A stretch of 64,000 nt of DNA from Deroplatys truncata (Eukaryota > Arthropoda > Insecta > Mantodea > Mantidae), in the NCBI GenBank assembly GCA_030765065.1, contig CM060985.1:1612001-1676000 (forward strand), read 5' to 3'. The translations under genes and the position numbers were made by a program. Under the pieces are notes generated by a model. The model had not been told where the DNA came from and did not search any database. It saw only the letters and a list, made by a program, of their open reading frames with translations. Shown here one piece after another: positions 41,521 through 50,622 of this stretch; the first letter of the stretch is position 1; each line of letters opens with the position of its first letter.

Positions 41521-41869
41521 ACTCATTGACTGAATTAATACAAGTACTTACAGCATTTTTAGAAATTTCAATATAGTCATTTCAAGCTAAATGTTGATTA
41601 ACATTATTTTCCATGATAACCAAAGTCTCCTTTGAGATAAACGACTGGTTTATCACATGACTGCAATCATAGTGCTTACTTTTCTTAGTGTCAACTGACT
41701 TAATTATATGCATGAATGTGTGAATAGCGACAAGCTGCTTGTTGTTCTGTAAACAAATACCTGGAAAGATTCAATTGCATTTTCTGTAAATTATCATCAA
41801 TAATAACAACTGACATAAGTGTGCACATACGACTCATTCACAGGTAATTACATTTAAAATTAACAACTG
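41521..41869. other. Unassigned spacer
   Basis: AT-rich sequence without a recognisable gene or repeat. Stops occur in all frames at short intervals. Confidence 0.4.
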
Positions 41870-41965
41870 ACACAATTCTTGTGTCAAACAAGGTTGGAAA
41901 AAATTCAATGTCATAGCTGGGATTTGAATGACAGATCTTCTGGTTTCCAGTTACCATGGCCAGCA
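41870..41965 (-). mobile_element. tRNA-like SINE fragment, copy 1
   Basis: On the minus strand this reads CTGGAAACCAGAAGATCTG, then TCATTCAAATCCCAGC and TATGACATTGAATT. The ATTCAAATCCC segment resembles an RNA polymerase III B box (GGTTCGANTCC). The same elements, in the same order, recur on the plus strand in the two neighbouring copies. A tRNA-derived SINE is the simplest reading; the 38041-42053 area contains no intact tRNA fold that I can draw. Confidence 0.45.
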
Positions 41966-42021
41966 CAACATTAAATCCTCCAAGCAACTTGAATTTTTCC
42001 TGGTAAAGCACAAACTCATTT

Positions 42022-42105
42022 TGTTGCAAGTAACTGGAAGATTCATGATTCAAATCCCTGCTAAGGCATTCATTTTTTAGTCTGATTCTACCTTTCTAAG
42101 CATGC
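42022..42105 (+). mobile_element. tRNA-like SINE fragment, copy 2
   Basis: It contains AACTGGAAGATTCATG, a B-box-like GATTCAAATCCCTGC, AAGGCATTCA and a TAGTCTGATTCTACCTTTC tail. The tail and the GGCATTCA block are shared with copy 3 about 170 bp downstream. Confidence 0.45.
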
Positions 42106-42189
42106 CCTACAAACTACCACTGACCTGCCTAATACTTGGTTAAACTATGAAGCCCGGAACTTACATCATTGTAAGTTGCCATCATCTCA

Positions 42190-42275
42190 TGTTATGTTGG
42201 TTAGAGCAACCGGAAGATCTGTGCTATGGCATTCAATATTTCAGTCTCATTCTACCTTTCCAACTGCAAAGATAG
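42190..42275 (+). mobile_element. tRNA-like SINE fragment, copy 3
   Basis: It begins with TTGGTTAGAGCAACCGG, which resembles an A-box region, then GAAGATCTG, TATGGCATTCA and CAGTCTCATTCTACCTTTC. The B-box segment present in copies 1 and 2 is deleted here. The small plus-strand ORF 42176-42415 across it has no recognisable protein and is ignored. Confidence 0.45.
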
Positions 42276-42699
42276 TTTTTCTGGATGGTTACACATCTAA
42301 AATATTTAAACTGAGGTGGGGAATCTTCCTATTTCATTGGATATTATCATTATTATTATTACTAATTGAGGGTGTGGTCTGTTCAGATTCAGAAATGTTC
42401 AGGTTATCCAAATAATGAAAAAAAAACATGTGTATGAATACAGCTACAGGTATATGGTAACATAGTGGCACACAATAGAACTACGGTGGATAGGAGTATT
42501 AAACCTCAAGTGGTGTTTCATAACTTCAAAAACAAACAGTAAGCACTTCAGTACACGTAGAGGTGACTTTATAATGCATCAGAATGCATATTTAATAAAT
42601 TCCTTGAAATTGAAATATTTTTGAACACTCACAATAACATTCAAGAGTAATTACTTATGTCCAGATGAGGCCATTTTTTCTAATTATGTTACTGCCGGG
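42276..42699. other. Unassigned spacer
   Basis: AT-rich sequence between the SINE fragments and the plus-strand LINE. It contains an ATTATCATTATTATTATT tract near 42345 and an A-rich tract near 42418. I see no gene. Confidence 0.4.
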
Positions 42700-44116
42700 A
42701 TAATTGTATAGACAGTAGGAGTTAAGAAGGGCATTCATTACAAGAGGTATGCGAAAACTGCAAATGTTAATGTTGAGAAAAAGTTTGAGCATACAGTGAT
42801 TTAAAAGTGTTTATAGTACATATATACCGTTCCCCAAATGCAAATTACTCTGTGTTTCTGGGAAAATTATAATCCGTGATTAAATCATTAAAAAGGCATA
42901 GGAAAAGTATCATAGTTGTTGGTGATGTTAATATAGACTTTCTTAAAGACTTCCCTTCTGTGCTAAAGCTAACAATTACTTGTTCATAATGCTACTAGAG
43001 TGTGAACTAGTTTCTCAAGCACATCAATTGATATTATGATTTTTGATAAATCATCTATCCAATGTTAAGACTCGCTTTTCAACACCATAATGCAATAGTT
43101 TTGACCCTACCTGACTTATTCAAGGGCAATAACAAGAACTTGCCCAACGTGATACATAAAAGATTTTTCACTAATGGAAATGTTATAGCATACTTTAATT
43201 CCCTTTTGGAAAAGGAAGATTAGGCAGATGTATATGCTGAACCAAATGTTGATCTTAAATCCTATAAATTGATAACTACATTTTCGCATCACTTTCCCCT
43301 ATAAATCAATACATCAATCTTGTATAAACAAGAGTAAAAATTGGATTATAACAGGAATTATACACTCTAGTAAACAGATGTGGCATTTTTTCAATTTAAG
43401 TAAAACTAATAAAACTGAGGAATTCGTAAAATATTTTAAAAGTTGCAAGCAAATTTATGCCAGGGTGAGGAAGCTACACACTGATGATCAGGCCTTCAAC
43501 TCTTCAAATAATGGAACATCATTAAGAATGAAGCTGCCAGACACACGTAATAATATAACATTGTGAGTAATACTTCAAAATTCTATTCATAATGCTAATG
43601 CATTTAATAATCACTTCAACAACGTTGCGGATAGAAAACTAAAACAAACTAATACTAATACTCCTACAAAACCTAAAATAATTAGAAATGATAAAAGCCT
43701 GTATCACATGAGGAAATAATGTGTACTACTACATCAGATCAGTCATACTGTGAATCCCTTTAAGGTATATAAAGCATCCAGAATTGTTCCCATATTTAAA
43801 AATGGTGACCACAGGATGCCAATATCCATAGTATTAGGATTTTCAAAAATATTGAAACTGTAATGTACAATCAAGTTGTATCTTTTCTAGAAAAATATGT
43901 GCTTGGTGATAAAAAAAAAAAAAGTATAGCTAATGCCCTTTAATCGTTCATAAAGCATACAATTGAAGGCATTGACCCAATAAGTTTACACCTGGTGAAT
44001 TTTTGGACCATCACAGTTTCCTATGGTACATGTGGTTTAAATCAAACCTAACCAACAGAAGAAACAAGTGGTTGGCATGTTAACTCCATCCACAGGGTTG
44101 AAATCTTTAGTCTACA

Positions 44117-44365
44117 TTGAGGATTTATATACTACATGCAGATGACACAAAACCTTTGCTGACTAGCTTAAGGGATTGTAATACAAATAAATCAGTTTTG
44201 TTCTCTCTCTGTGATCCAGTTGTCATCTATAATAAAAAAACAAATTCAGTATTCATCAGAAGCAAAATTTTTAGGGATAATATATCAATTGGAAGTCACA
44301 TATTCATAACATTACAACAACAAAGATTAATAAAACTTATTACATTATCAGTACAATTAAAATGA
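44117..44365 (+). pseudogene. LINE reverse-transcriptase fragment with the ADD box
   Basis: An open stretch of 82 codons begins in the middle of the RT domain and carries L-H-A-D-D-T at residues 6-11. The two aspartates of the catalytic box are kept, while the Y/F of the usual YADD is H. Downstream residues (FIRSKIF) resemble the region after motif C, but the frame is then lost. There is no ATG at the beginning and no reason to expect translation. Confidence 0.6.
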
Positions 44366-44547
44366 TTTATTTTGCATATGTTCAATCACTACTTGCGTAT
44401 GGCATAATTCTGTTGATGCACACACACTATTCATAACACAAAAGAAAATTATATGTAAAATGTTTCCTTTAAAGATGTCTGCTCACTGTAAAACTTACTT
44501 TAGACAAAATAACATACTTTACCCCATCTATATATACTAGAAAGTGC

Positions 44548-44739
44548 ATGTTTTATATTAATCTATTTTACTGTAATGATAAAATTCATAGCCACAGCGC
44601 CAGATTTAATAATAAAATTAATTTACATGTAGCTAGTACAACTGAAAAGATCACCTCTATATTGCACACTGGAATTCACATGTATAATTTGATAACCAAT
44701 AAAACAACTGACACACATGCAATTCGATTTAGGAATTAG
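44548..44739 (+). pseudogene. LINE ORF2 C-terminal fragment
   Basis: This open stretch matches the C-terminal tail that follows RT in CR1/Jockey-like proteins. A hydrophobic YINLFYCNDKI start is followed by HSHSARFNNKINLHV and ITSILHTGIHMYNLI. The minus-strand LINE of this window has the equivalent segment with similar spacing (IHSKQTRNG, then YNGIVLFNSLP). Confidence 0.5.
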
Positions 44740-44740
44740 G

Positions 44741-44764
44741 TTATCATCATCATCATCATTATTA
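44741..44764. repeat. (ATC)n / (ATT)n microsatellite
   Basis: About five ATC units followed by ATT lie directly after the plus-strand LINE remnant. Simple-repeat tails are usual for the 3' ends of several non-LTR clades, so this may mark the LINE terminus. Confidence 0.6.
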
Positions 44765-44949
44765 CAATGTATTCTTCTAACCTCTGGACATAGCCAACCA
44801 CATGCGATATTGGTGGTACATAGTTCAGTTGTTTTGCTATTGTTAACGGTTATTCTACTTAATTTATGCTTTTCGTTTATAAATTAAGTTAATACAGAAC
44901 AGGTGCTTGTTTGTGTTATACCATGCAGTACAATGTCAAGCACATAGTT

Positions 44950-45205
44950 CCTGTACATTAAAAGAAAAGCTGCAAGTGCTTATTGAGTAACCTGACAATG
45001 GGGAAAGTGCTACAAAATTGGCTATTGAATTTGGTGTTGGGAAAGCCACCATCAGTGAATGGAAAAAAAATCGGGGGAAAATTGAGAAATTCTGCAGCAC
45101 AACTAGTCAAATTGGAACAACGCCACAACTCCATCATGTCGTTGTTGGATAATAAAATTGACAAAGCGACTTTCTTGTGGTTTACTCAGGAAAGAATCCA
45201 ATTTT
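44950..45205 (+). mobile_element. Tigger/pogo transposase N-terminal fragment
   Basis: In one frame from 44955 the translation starts TLKEKLQVLIE, has a TAA stop at 44988, and continues GESATKLAIEFGVGKATISE and WKKNRGKIEKF. This is the psq/CENP-B-type helix-turn-helix found at the N terminus of Tigger, Jerky and CENP-B-like proteins. The next segment, LDKA-like IDKATFLWFTQER at about 45157-45195, is in another frame and matches the start of the second DNA-binding half (LxxWFxQxR). The catalytic part is absent. It is a decayed DNA-transposon fragment, opposite in strand to the Tigger DDE relic at 51.8-52.4 kb, so a separate insertion is likely. Confidence 0.7.
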
Positions 45206-45210
45206 TATGA

Positions 45211-45584
45211 GTTATTAATTTAGCACAAGGTAATAAATATTTTAAAATCTTTGATTATTTTCTAACAATGTCTCCATCTTGAAATCTGTTTACTTTCCTA
45301 AGTTATAAACAGTCTCCCTTCAAATAATTTTCAGTGTCTTAATATCTGTCTCAAAGTTAAGGAATATAGAATGAATAACATAACATAAGATCTCAATCTA
45401 TAGACCCTATAGTGAGCTAGACCAGCTTAAAGAAAGCTAGTCTACTCTAGGATGTAGATTACATTGTGTACTTGTATGTAAATAAATGTAGTTCTTATGT
45501 AGAGTACGTTAGAGCTAAAAAATTTGAAAACAATATTATTTATACTTGATGTATTTATAAAATTTGGTAACATTTCTTAGTCAG
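45211..45584 (-). other. Probable 3' untranslated part of the minus-strand LINE
   Basis: No ORF is present. The sequence lies downstream of the LINE stop codon and includes AATAAA-type words on both strands. A CTTATGTTATGTTATTC stretch on the minus strand near 45377-45394 could be a short repeat tail marking the LINE end. I see no poly(A). Confidence 0.35.
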
Positions 45585-46031
45585 TTATTTTTTTGAATGA
45601 AAAAAATCCTCCTCTGTATAGAAAGTGTGAGTGATGAGATATCTTTTTAATGCTAACTTGAATTTATTTTTATTAGTTTTCAGTTCCTTAATATATGATG
45701 GAAGTGAATTAAATAATACTATACCATTGTAGTAAGCCCCTTTTTGGAATACTTGTAGGTTATTGCTTGGCCTGCTTAAGTCCTGCCCATTTCTGGTTTG
45801 TTTGCTGTGTATATCTGAATTTTTTATGAACACTTCTGGGTGGTCAACCACGGTTAAAAGTACAGCTAAAATATACTCACAGGCTAATGGTAGAATTCCA
45901 AATGTTTTGAATAGTGGTTTACAATAAGTTGATTTCTTTACACCTGCCATTATTCTTATTACCTTTTTTTGTAAAAGAAATATTTTTTTTGCGTCTACTG
46001 AATTTCCCCAAAATGTTATTTCATAAGTCAT
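45585..46031 (-). pseudogene. LINE ORF2 C-terminal region
   Basis: 148 codons are open. The segment resembles the domain after RT in CR1/Jockey proteins: a WGNSVDAKKIFLLQKKVIR start (the WG....i...QKKaiR pattern), then CKPLFKTFGILPLACEYI, then a charged region with IHSKQTRNG, and YYNGIVLFNSLPSYIK near residues 105-120. It ends at a natural stop after a lysine-rich tail, probably the true C terminus of ORF2. The frame upstream (46032-46235) is broken. Confidence 0.7.
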
Positions 46032-46235
46032 AATTGAATGAAAATAAGCATAATATACTGTTTTAGGATGCTTTTATTTGTAAAATGAATTAATGATTAA
46101 TTGCAAAACATGCAGAGCTTAGTTTCGGTAGGATGTAGTCAATATGGTCTTTCCAATTCATATTATGATCTATAATAAGACCAAGAAATTTTATGCTACA
46201 AGTTTCAGTAATTTCATTGCCATCATACTTAATTC

Positions 46236-46487
46236 TTATGTCTGCAATACTTTTATTTTTGTGCAAAAATTGATATACTTAGTTTTTTCAAAGTTTATAT
46301 GAATTTTGTTACTATCGAACCATTTATTTAGCACACTGAAAATACCGTTGGATAACTCTGAGAGGCGACTGATGTTGTGTTTTTTAATTATAATACTTGT
46401 ATCTTCAGCAAAGAGAACTGGGTGAGCATGTTGATTTATTACTCTGGGGAGGTCGTTGACATATATTACAAACAATAATGGACCCAA
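46236..46487 (-). pseudogene. LINE reverse transcriptase, motif B-C part
   Basis: The fragment begins near GVPLGSILGPLLFVIYVNDL (motif B side; the first residues are upstream of the 46487 start) and reaches the catalytic box, which reads LFAEDTS at residues 25-31. The codon at 46404-46406 is GAA, so the first of the two catalytic aspartates (normally FADD/YADD) is glutamate. It is followed by NKWFDSNKIHINFEKTKYI, the usual palm-thumb transition. The change should cripple polymerisation even if frames were intact. Confidence 0.75.
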
Positions 46488-46571
46488 AATCGAACCTAGT
46501 GGAACACCATGGTTTATTTCTGACCATTTGGAATATATTTTGGAATTATTTGCCGTATTTATTATGACCTT

Positions 46572-47174
46572 TTAATGTCTGTCTGATAGGTAAGATGCGA
46601 TCCATAGATATGTTTTATTCTTAATGCCATAATATGATAATTTTGATAAGAGTATATTATGATTTACACAGTCAAATGCTTTTGATAGGTCACAGAATAT
46701 TCCTAGTGTATTACATTTATTATCAAGTGATTTCAAAATTTCATTTGTTAAGTTGAAAGTGGCATCATTGGTTGACATGTTTTTCCTAAATCCAAACTGC
46801 TGCTTTGCTAAAATATTATTTTTAATTAGGTGGTGACATATTCGTTTTAACATAAGTTTTTCAAATACTTTGGAGAAAGCAGTTAGTAATGATACTGGTC
46901 TATAGTTTGACAGTTGCGACTTGCCCTTTCTTGTATAGTGGTCAGGAAAAATTCCTGTTACAAAGGAGAACTTACATATATGACTTAAAGGTTTGCTAAT
47001 TTTATTGGCACATAGTTTTAATATCTTAGTAGTTATTTCGTCATAACCCGATGAATTCTTGCTTTTGTGGGATTTTATCGTTTTATTTACTTCTATCGTG
47101 CTCGTGGGTACTATTTCTGTACAAATAGGCTGTTCTAAGCTTGCTTTTTTCAAATATGAAATAGGGTCCTCCAC
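46572..47174 (-). pseudogene. LINE reverse transcriptase, fingers and motif A
   Basis: 200 codons are open. Recognisable motifs are SGYDEITTKILKL near residue 42, NYRPVSLLTAFSKVFEKLM near 88-106, QQFGFRKNMSTNDA near 124-137 and motif A, FCDLSKAFDCVNH, at about 160-172 with the catalytic aspartate at 162. Between GIFPDHY and KGKSQ the residues that normally separate these blocks (about eight to nine, including the P-x-x-K strand) are missing, so an internal deletion lies near 46920-46930. The frame is lost at 46572 before motif B. RT identity is certain; the clade (CR1/Jockey group) is inferred. Confidence 0.85.
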
Positions 47175-47607
47175 TTGTTGTTTGGACTGTAACAGTAAAT
47201 TTTCTGCTAACTGAACATAATACTCATTGAATAATGTTGCTATTTCTTGTGGTTCTTTTGTGGTGATATGATTTACTGTAATTTCTTTTATTTCATTTTT
47301 TGTGTGATGTTTACCAGTCTCTTTTTTTTATAATTTTCCATATTGTCTTAGGCTTGTTATTTGAGGACTCTTATCTGCTTTTCATAGCAGAGTTTTTTAG
47401 CTACATTTATAACCTTTTTTAAAATATTACAATATTTTTTATAGTGTTGTCTATGTTTCTCTCAGTTGCTTTCTCTAATAGCCAAGTAGAGTTCTCTTTT
47501 GTGTTTGCAGGATATCTTAATACCTTGTGTTAATAATTTTCTTTACATGAGATGGAAAACTTGAGTTATGAATCCTTATGAAAGTATTTAGAAAGGAGTT
47601 AAACTTG

Positions 47608-48173
47608 TCATTCATATTGTTCTTTTTGTATATTTCTTCCCAGGTTTGTTCTGAAAGCTGGTTTTATGTTCTCACTGTTAATGACTCGGTAGTTGGATAC
47701 ATGATTCGTTATTTTGGAATGGGGAATGTTATAATTGATTTTAAGCAATAGTCCATTAGTTAAGGGTTGGATTTCATGGTACTCATTTTTAGACATATCT
47801 ATGAAAGTATTATCAATAGCTGTTTTGGAATTTTTTTAATTCTAGTTGGAAGGTTGACTGTATGCATAAGGTTGTATGTTCTTACTAATGAACAAATTTG
47901 TTCCTTTTCATTGCTGTCTTTAATGAAGTCTATATTTAAGTCACCACAAAGTATAAATTCAATTTTAGGCTTGAATAGATATTTTACAGCAGCATCCAAA
48001 TTGTATATGAAGTTTTTAAAATTGGCAGCTGGGGTTCTGTATACTGTTAATATAATTAGTTCATTGTCTGGTACTTTTATATGAGCCGCGCAACACTCAA
48101 ATGTTTGTTCTATACAGTATTTATCCAGATCAATATTGCCAAACTGTATGTTTTTCTTAGCCAAGATACTCAC
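47608..48173 (-). pseudogene. LINE AP-type endonuclease, second half
   Basis: From 48173 down to 47799 the frame gives IILTVYRTPAANF (YRxP motif at residues 45-48) and CGDLNIDF at 76-83, the GDxN motif of EEP nucleases. At a T7 run on the plus strand (47831-47837) the frame shifts. In the other frame the sequence continues into an AIDNTFIDMSKNEYHEI segment and the 47796-47608 stretch, which holds the end of the endonuclease domain. A single slip in an A7 coding run accounts for the break. Confidence 0.75.
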
Positions 48174-48535
48174 ACCTCCTTTAGTTTTTTTCTACAGTAA
48201 TATGCTGCTCTGTTGTAGCCTTCCATTGAGATATGTAATATTTCCTGTTTGTCCATGTGATGTTCCGTTATGCATAAGATATCTGGGTTTTTAATTTCAT
48301 TTTTGAAACTAGTTAATAACTCAGAGATTTTATTTCTTAAACTTTGAATATTTTGATGAAATACTGTTAATGAGTAATGTCTTTTTGTTGATTGTGTGCA
48401 ATATTTCTCTGTTTCAACTACTTGTAATGTCCTTCCATATCTCTTATTTAGCCTAAAAAGGGGAGACTCTACTGTTAACAATTGCAGGAATATTACTGGT
48501 ATTGTCCATGGATGTACATGAAATGCTCTCAGCAA
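48170..48535 (-). pseudogene. LINE AP-type endonuclease, first half
   Basis: The fragment carries the N-terminal EEP nuclease motifs: VFHQNIQSLRNK at about residues 58-69 (the catalytic N in QNI) and CITEHHM near 88-94 (the metal-binding E). It ends CRKKLKEV-stop. Changing frame at the T7 run 48185-48191 would read on as KTKGGVSILAKKN, which is the expected continuation (a G-G-V-x-I strand) and is the start of the next open stretch. A slip in a homopolymer therefore splits one domain into two ORFs overlapping by 4 bp. Confidence 0.75.
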
Positions 48536-48540
48536 TGAGG

Positions 48541-49056
48541 TGCGTCAGCATATCCTTGCCATGAGCGCATAAATGCAATGCATGTGTAGTATAACCATTC
48601 CTCTCAATGGATGATATGTCTGTAATTCTAATGTGGCCTGTTCCCTCTCTACCAAGACACTGATCAAGTCCTCCCTCACCTTCTTATTAATCCAAGGCTT
48701 GTCATGCCTCCAGAAGAGATTCACAAAGCTCACATTTGTGTGGCATCAGCAATGTGGTTTATATCCATCTCAATTGAATAATTGAGATTCCTATCCAAAC
48801 TATTTCCAGGTCCCCCCATATGATCTTCTTTATTGAGATCCTTTGACATGTCTACAAGATTCCCCACCACATGGCTAAGACCAGCATTGGGATTGAAAAC
48901 ACTGCTAACAGTATATTTTTTACCCAATTTCGCCTGGAGTCTTTCTCTGATGCCCCTACTTCCTAAAACTAAAAGCCTACCTTTGGCATCAGAGGACCCT
49001 TTTCCTGGCTTGGGTTTGAGAACAGACCTTGTCCCTGGAAGTGACGTGGCAGGCAC
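48541..49056 (-). pseudogene. SGNH-esterase-like segment of the LINE
   Basis: Residues GRLLVLGSRGIRERLQAKL (about 26-44 of the 49056-48730 stretch) resemble the block-I strand of SGNH hydrolases, where G-D-S is normal. Here it reads L-G-S-R-G, so the block is damaged. FNPNAGLSHVV follows, matching the vxPGA pattern. A later frame (48733-48545) has NVSFVNLFWRHD-like residues, and yet another frame at 48599-48541 reads YTTHALHLCAHGKDML, close to the H-G-L-H-L-N..G-K block V with the catalytic His. Esterase-like segments are known in ORF1 of CR1-type LINEs. Here the domain is split over three frames. Confidence 0.6.
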
Positions 49057-49246
49057 TAGACCCTACCTCTGCCACCGCCAAAGCCGAAAATCTGTTTTTC
49101 AACTCCAACTCGGGAACTTTGTCGCAAGGACACCCAAAACTTCTACACCTACGTTTAGGATTGGTATACACATGAAATTGCGGTGATATAATTTTACTTT
49201 TACTATCCAATTTCAGGCTCTCAATTTCTAATCTTGCAAGCTCCAA
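48989..49246 (-). pseudogene. LINE ORF1-like N-terminal segment
   Basis: This open stretch begins ELARLEIESLKLDSKSKI, a leucine/charge pattern of a coiled coil. It is followed by a basic PKRRCRSFGCPC region and PELELKNRFSALA, which resembles the stretch before the SGNH segment in related LINE proteins. Upstream it is continuous in frame with the first unit of the 81-bp array (CELCRCKAVVLSQENTIL), so the Cys-rich head of ORF1 is the source of the array. It shifts frame before the SGNH part. The plus-strand ORF 48833-49186 is its shadow. Confidence 0.5.
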
Positions 49247-50622
49247 TTCCTTTAGAATGGTATTCTCCTGACTTAATACTACAGCCTTACATCTACAAAG
49301 TTCACACTTTCACTCGCACAGTCCCAATTCCTTTAGAATGGTATTCTCCTGACTTAATACTACAGCCTTACATCTACAAAGTTCACACTTTCACTCGCAC
49401 AGTCCCAATTCCTTTAGAATGGTATTCTCCTGATTTAATACTACAGCCTTACATCTACAAAGTTCACACTTTCACTCGCACAGTCCCAATTCCTTTAGAA
49501 TGGTATTCTCCTGACTTAATACTACAGCCTTACATCTACAAAGTTCACACTTTCACTCGCACAGTCCCAATTCCTTTAGAATGGTATTCTCCTGATTTAA
49601 TACTACAGCCTTACATCTACAAAGTTCACACTTTCACTCGCACAGTTCCAATTCCTTTAGAATGATATTCTCCTGACTTAATACTACAGCCTTACATCTA
49701 CAAAGTTCACACTTTCACTCGCACAGTCCCAATTCCTTTAGAATGGTATTCTCCTGATTTAATACTACAGCCTTACATCTACAAAGTTCACACTTTCACT
49801 CGCACAGTCCCAATTCCTTTAGAATGGTATTCTCCTGACTTAATACTACAGCCTTACATCTACAAAGTTCACACTTTCACTCGCACAGTCCCAATTCCTT
49901 TAGAATGGTATTCTCCTGACTTAATACTACAGTCTTACATCTACAAAGTTCACACTTTCACTCGCACAGTCCCAATTCCTTTAGAATGATATTCTCCTGA
50001 CTTAATACTACAGCCTTACATCTACAAAGTTCACACTTTCACTCGCACAGTTCCAATTCCTTTAGAATGGTATTCTCCTGACTTAATACTACAGCCTTAC
50101 ATCTACAAAGTTCACACTTTCACTCGCACAGTCCCAATTCCTTTAGAATGGTATTCTCCTGATTTAATACTACAGTCTTACATCTACAAAGTTCACACTT
50201 TCACTCGCACAGTTCCAATTCCTTTAGAATGATATTCTCCTGACTTAATACTACAGCCTTACATCTACAAAGTTCACACTTTCACTCGCACAGTCCCAAT
50301 TCCTTTAGAATGGTATTCTCCTGATTTAATACTACAGCCTTACATCTACAAAGTTCACACTTTCACTCGCACAGTCCCAATTCCTTTAGAATGGTATTCT
50401 CCTGACTTAATTCTACAGTCTTACATCTACAAAGTTCACACTTTCACTCGCACAGTCCCAATTCCTTTAGAATGATATTCTCCTGACTTAATACTACAGC
50501 CTTACATCTACAAAGTTCACACTTTCACTCGCACAGTTCCAATTCCTTTAGAATGGTATTCTCCTGACTTAATACTACAGCCTTACATCTACAAAGTTCA
50601 CACTTTCACTCGCACAGTCCCA
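49243..50622. repeat. 81-bp minisatellite, 17 units
   Basis: The word CCAATTCCTTTAGAATG starts at 49243, 49324 and 49405, and the series ends with CCAAT at 50620. The span from first to last is 1,377 bp, exactly 17 x 81, with no length change in any unit. Units differ only by a few substitutions (GACTTAATAC or GATTTAATAC, GCCTTAC or GTCTTAC, AATGG or AATGA). In the minus-strand frame of the LINE ORF1 each unit encodes KCELCRCKAVVLSQENTILK plus a few residues and one TGA stop. On the plus strand the first five units are open as a 27-residue repeat only because 81 is a multiple of three. Confidence 0.97.

Larger units (their letters stand above)
42700..44765 (+). mobile_element. Decayed CR1/Jockey-like LINE, plus strand
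   Basis: The fragments occur in the order expected of a non-LTR retrotransposon ORF2. Endonuclease: HIYRSPNANYSVFL near 42820-42865 and VVGDVNIDFLKD at 42915-42950 (the GDxNID metal/phosphate motif). Linker: ANAFNNHFNNVADRKL at about 43594-43640. Reverse transcriptase: VPIFKNGDH near 43785, ETVMYNQVVSFLEKYV near 43855-43902 and the catalytic LHADDT (YADD box) at 44132-44149. C-terminal region: YFAYVQSLLAYGII near 44370-44411 and a QKKI block near 44443. These lie in different frames, and much of the core RT is missing between 43900 and 44100. It ends next to an ATC microsatellite that may be its tail. The element is dead. The clade assignment (CR1/Jockey group) is by general resemblance. Confidence 0.75.

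Noticed and set aside
48833-49186. 117-codon plus-strand ORF
   Set aside because: It lies opposite the LINE ORF1/SGNH segment, which has recognisable motifs on the minus strand.
49234-49665. Plus-strand gene for a 27-residue repeat protein
   Set aside because: It is open only because the unit is 81 bp. A TGA arises in the sixth unit, there is no upstream gene structure, and the sense of the parent sequence is the minus-strand LINE.
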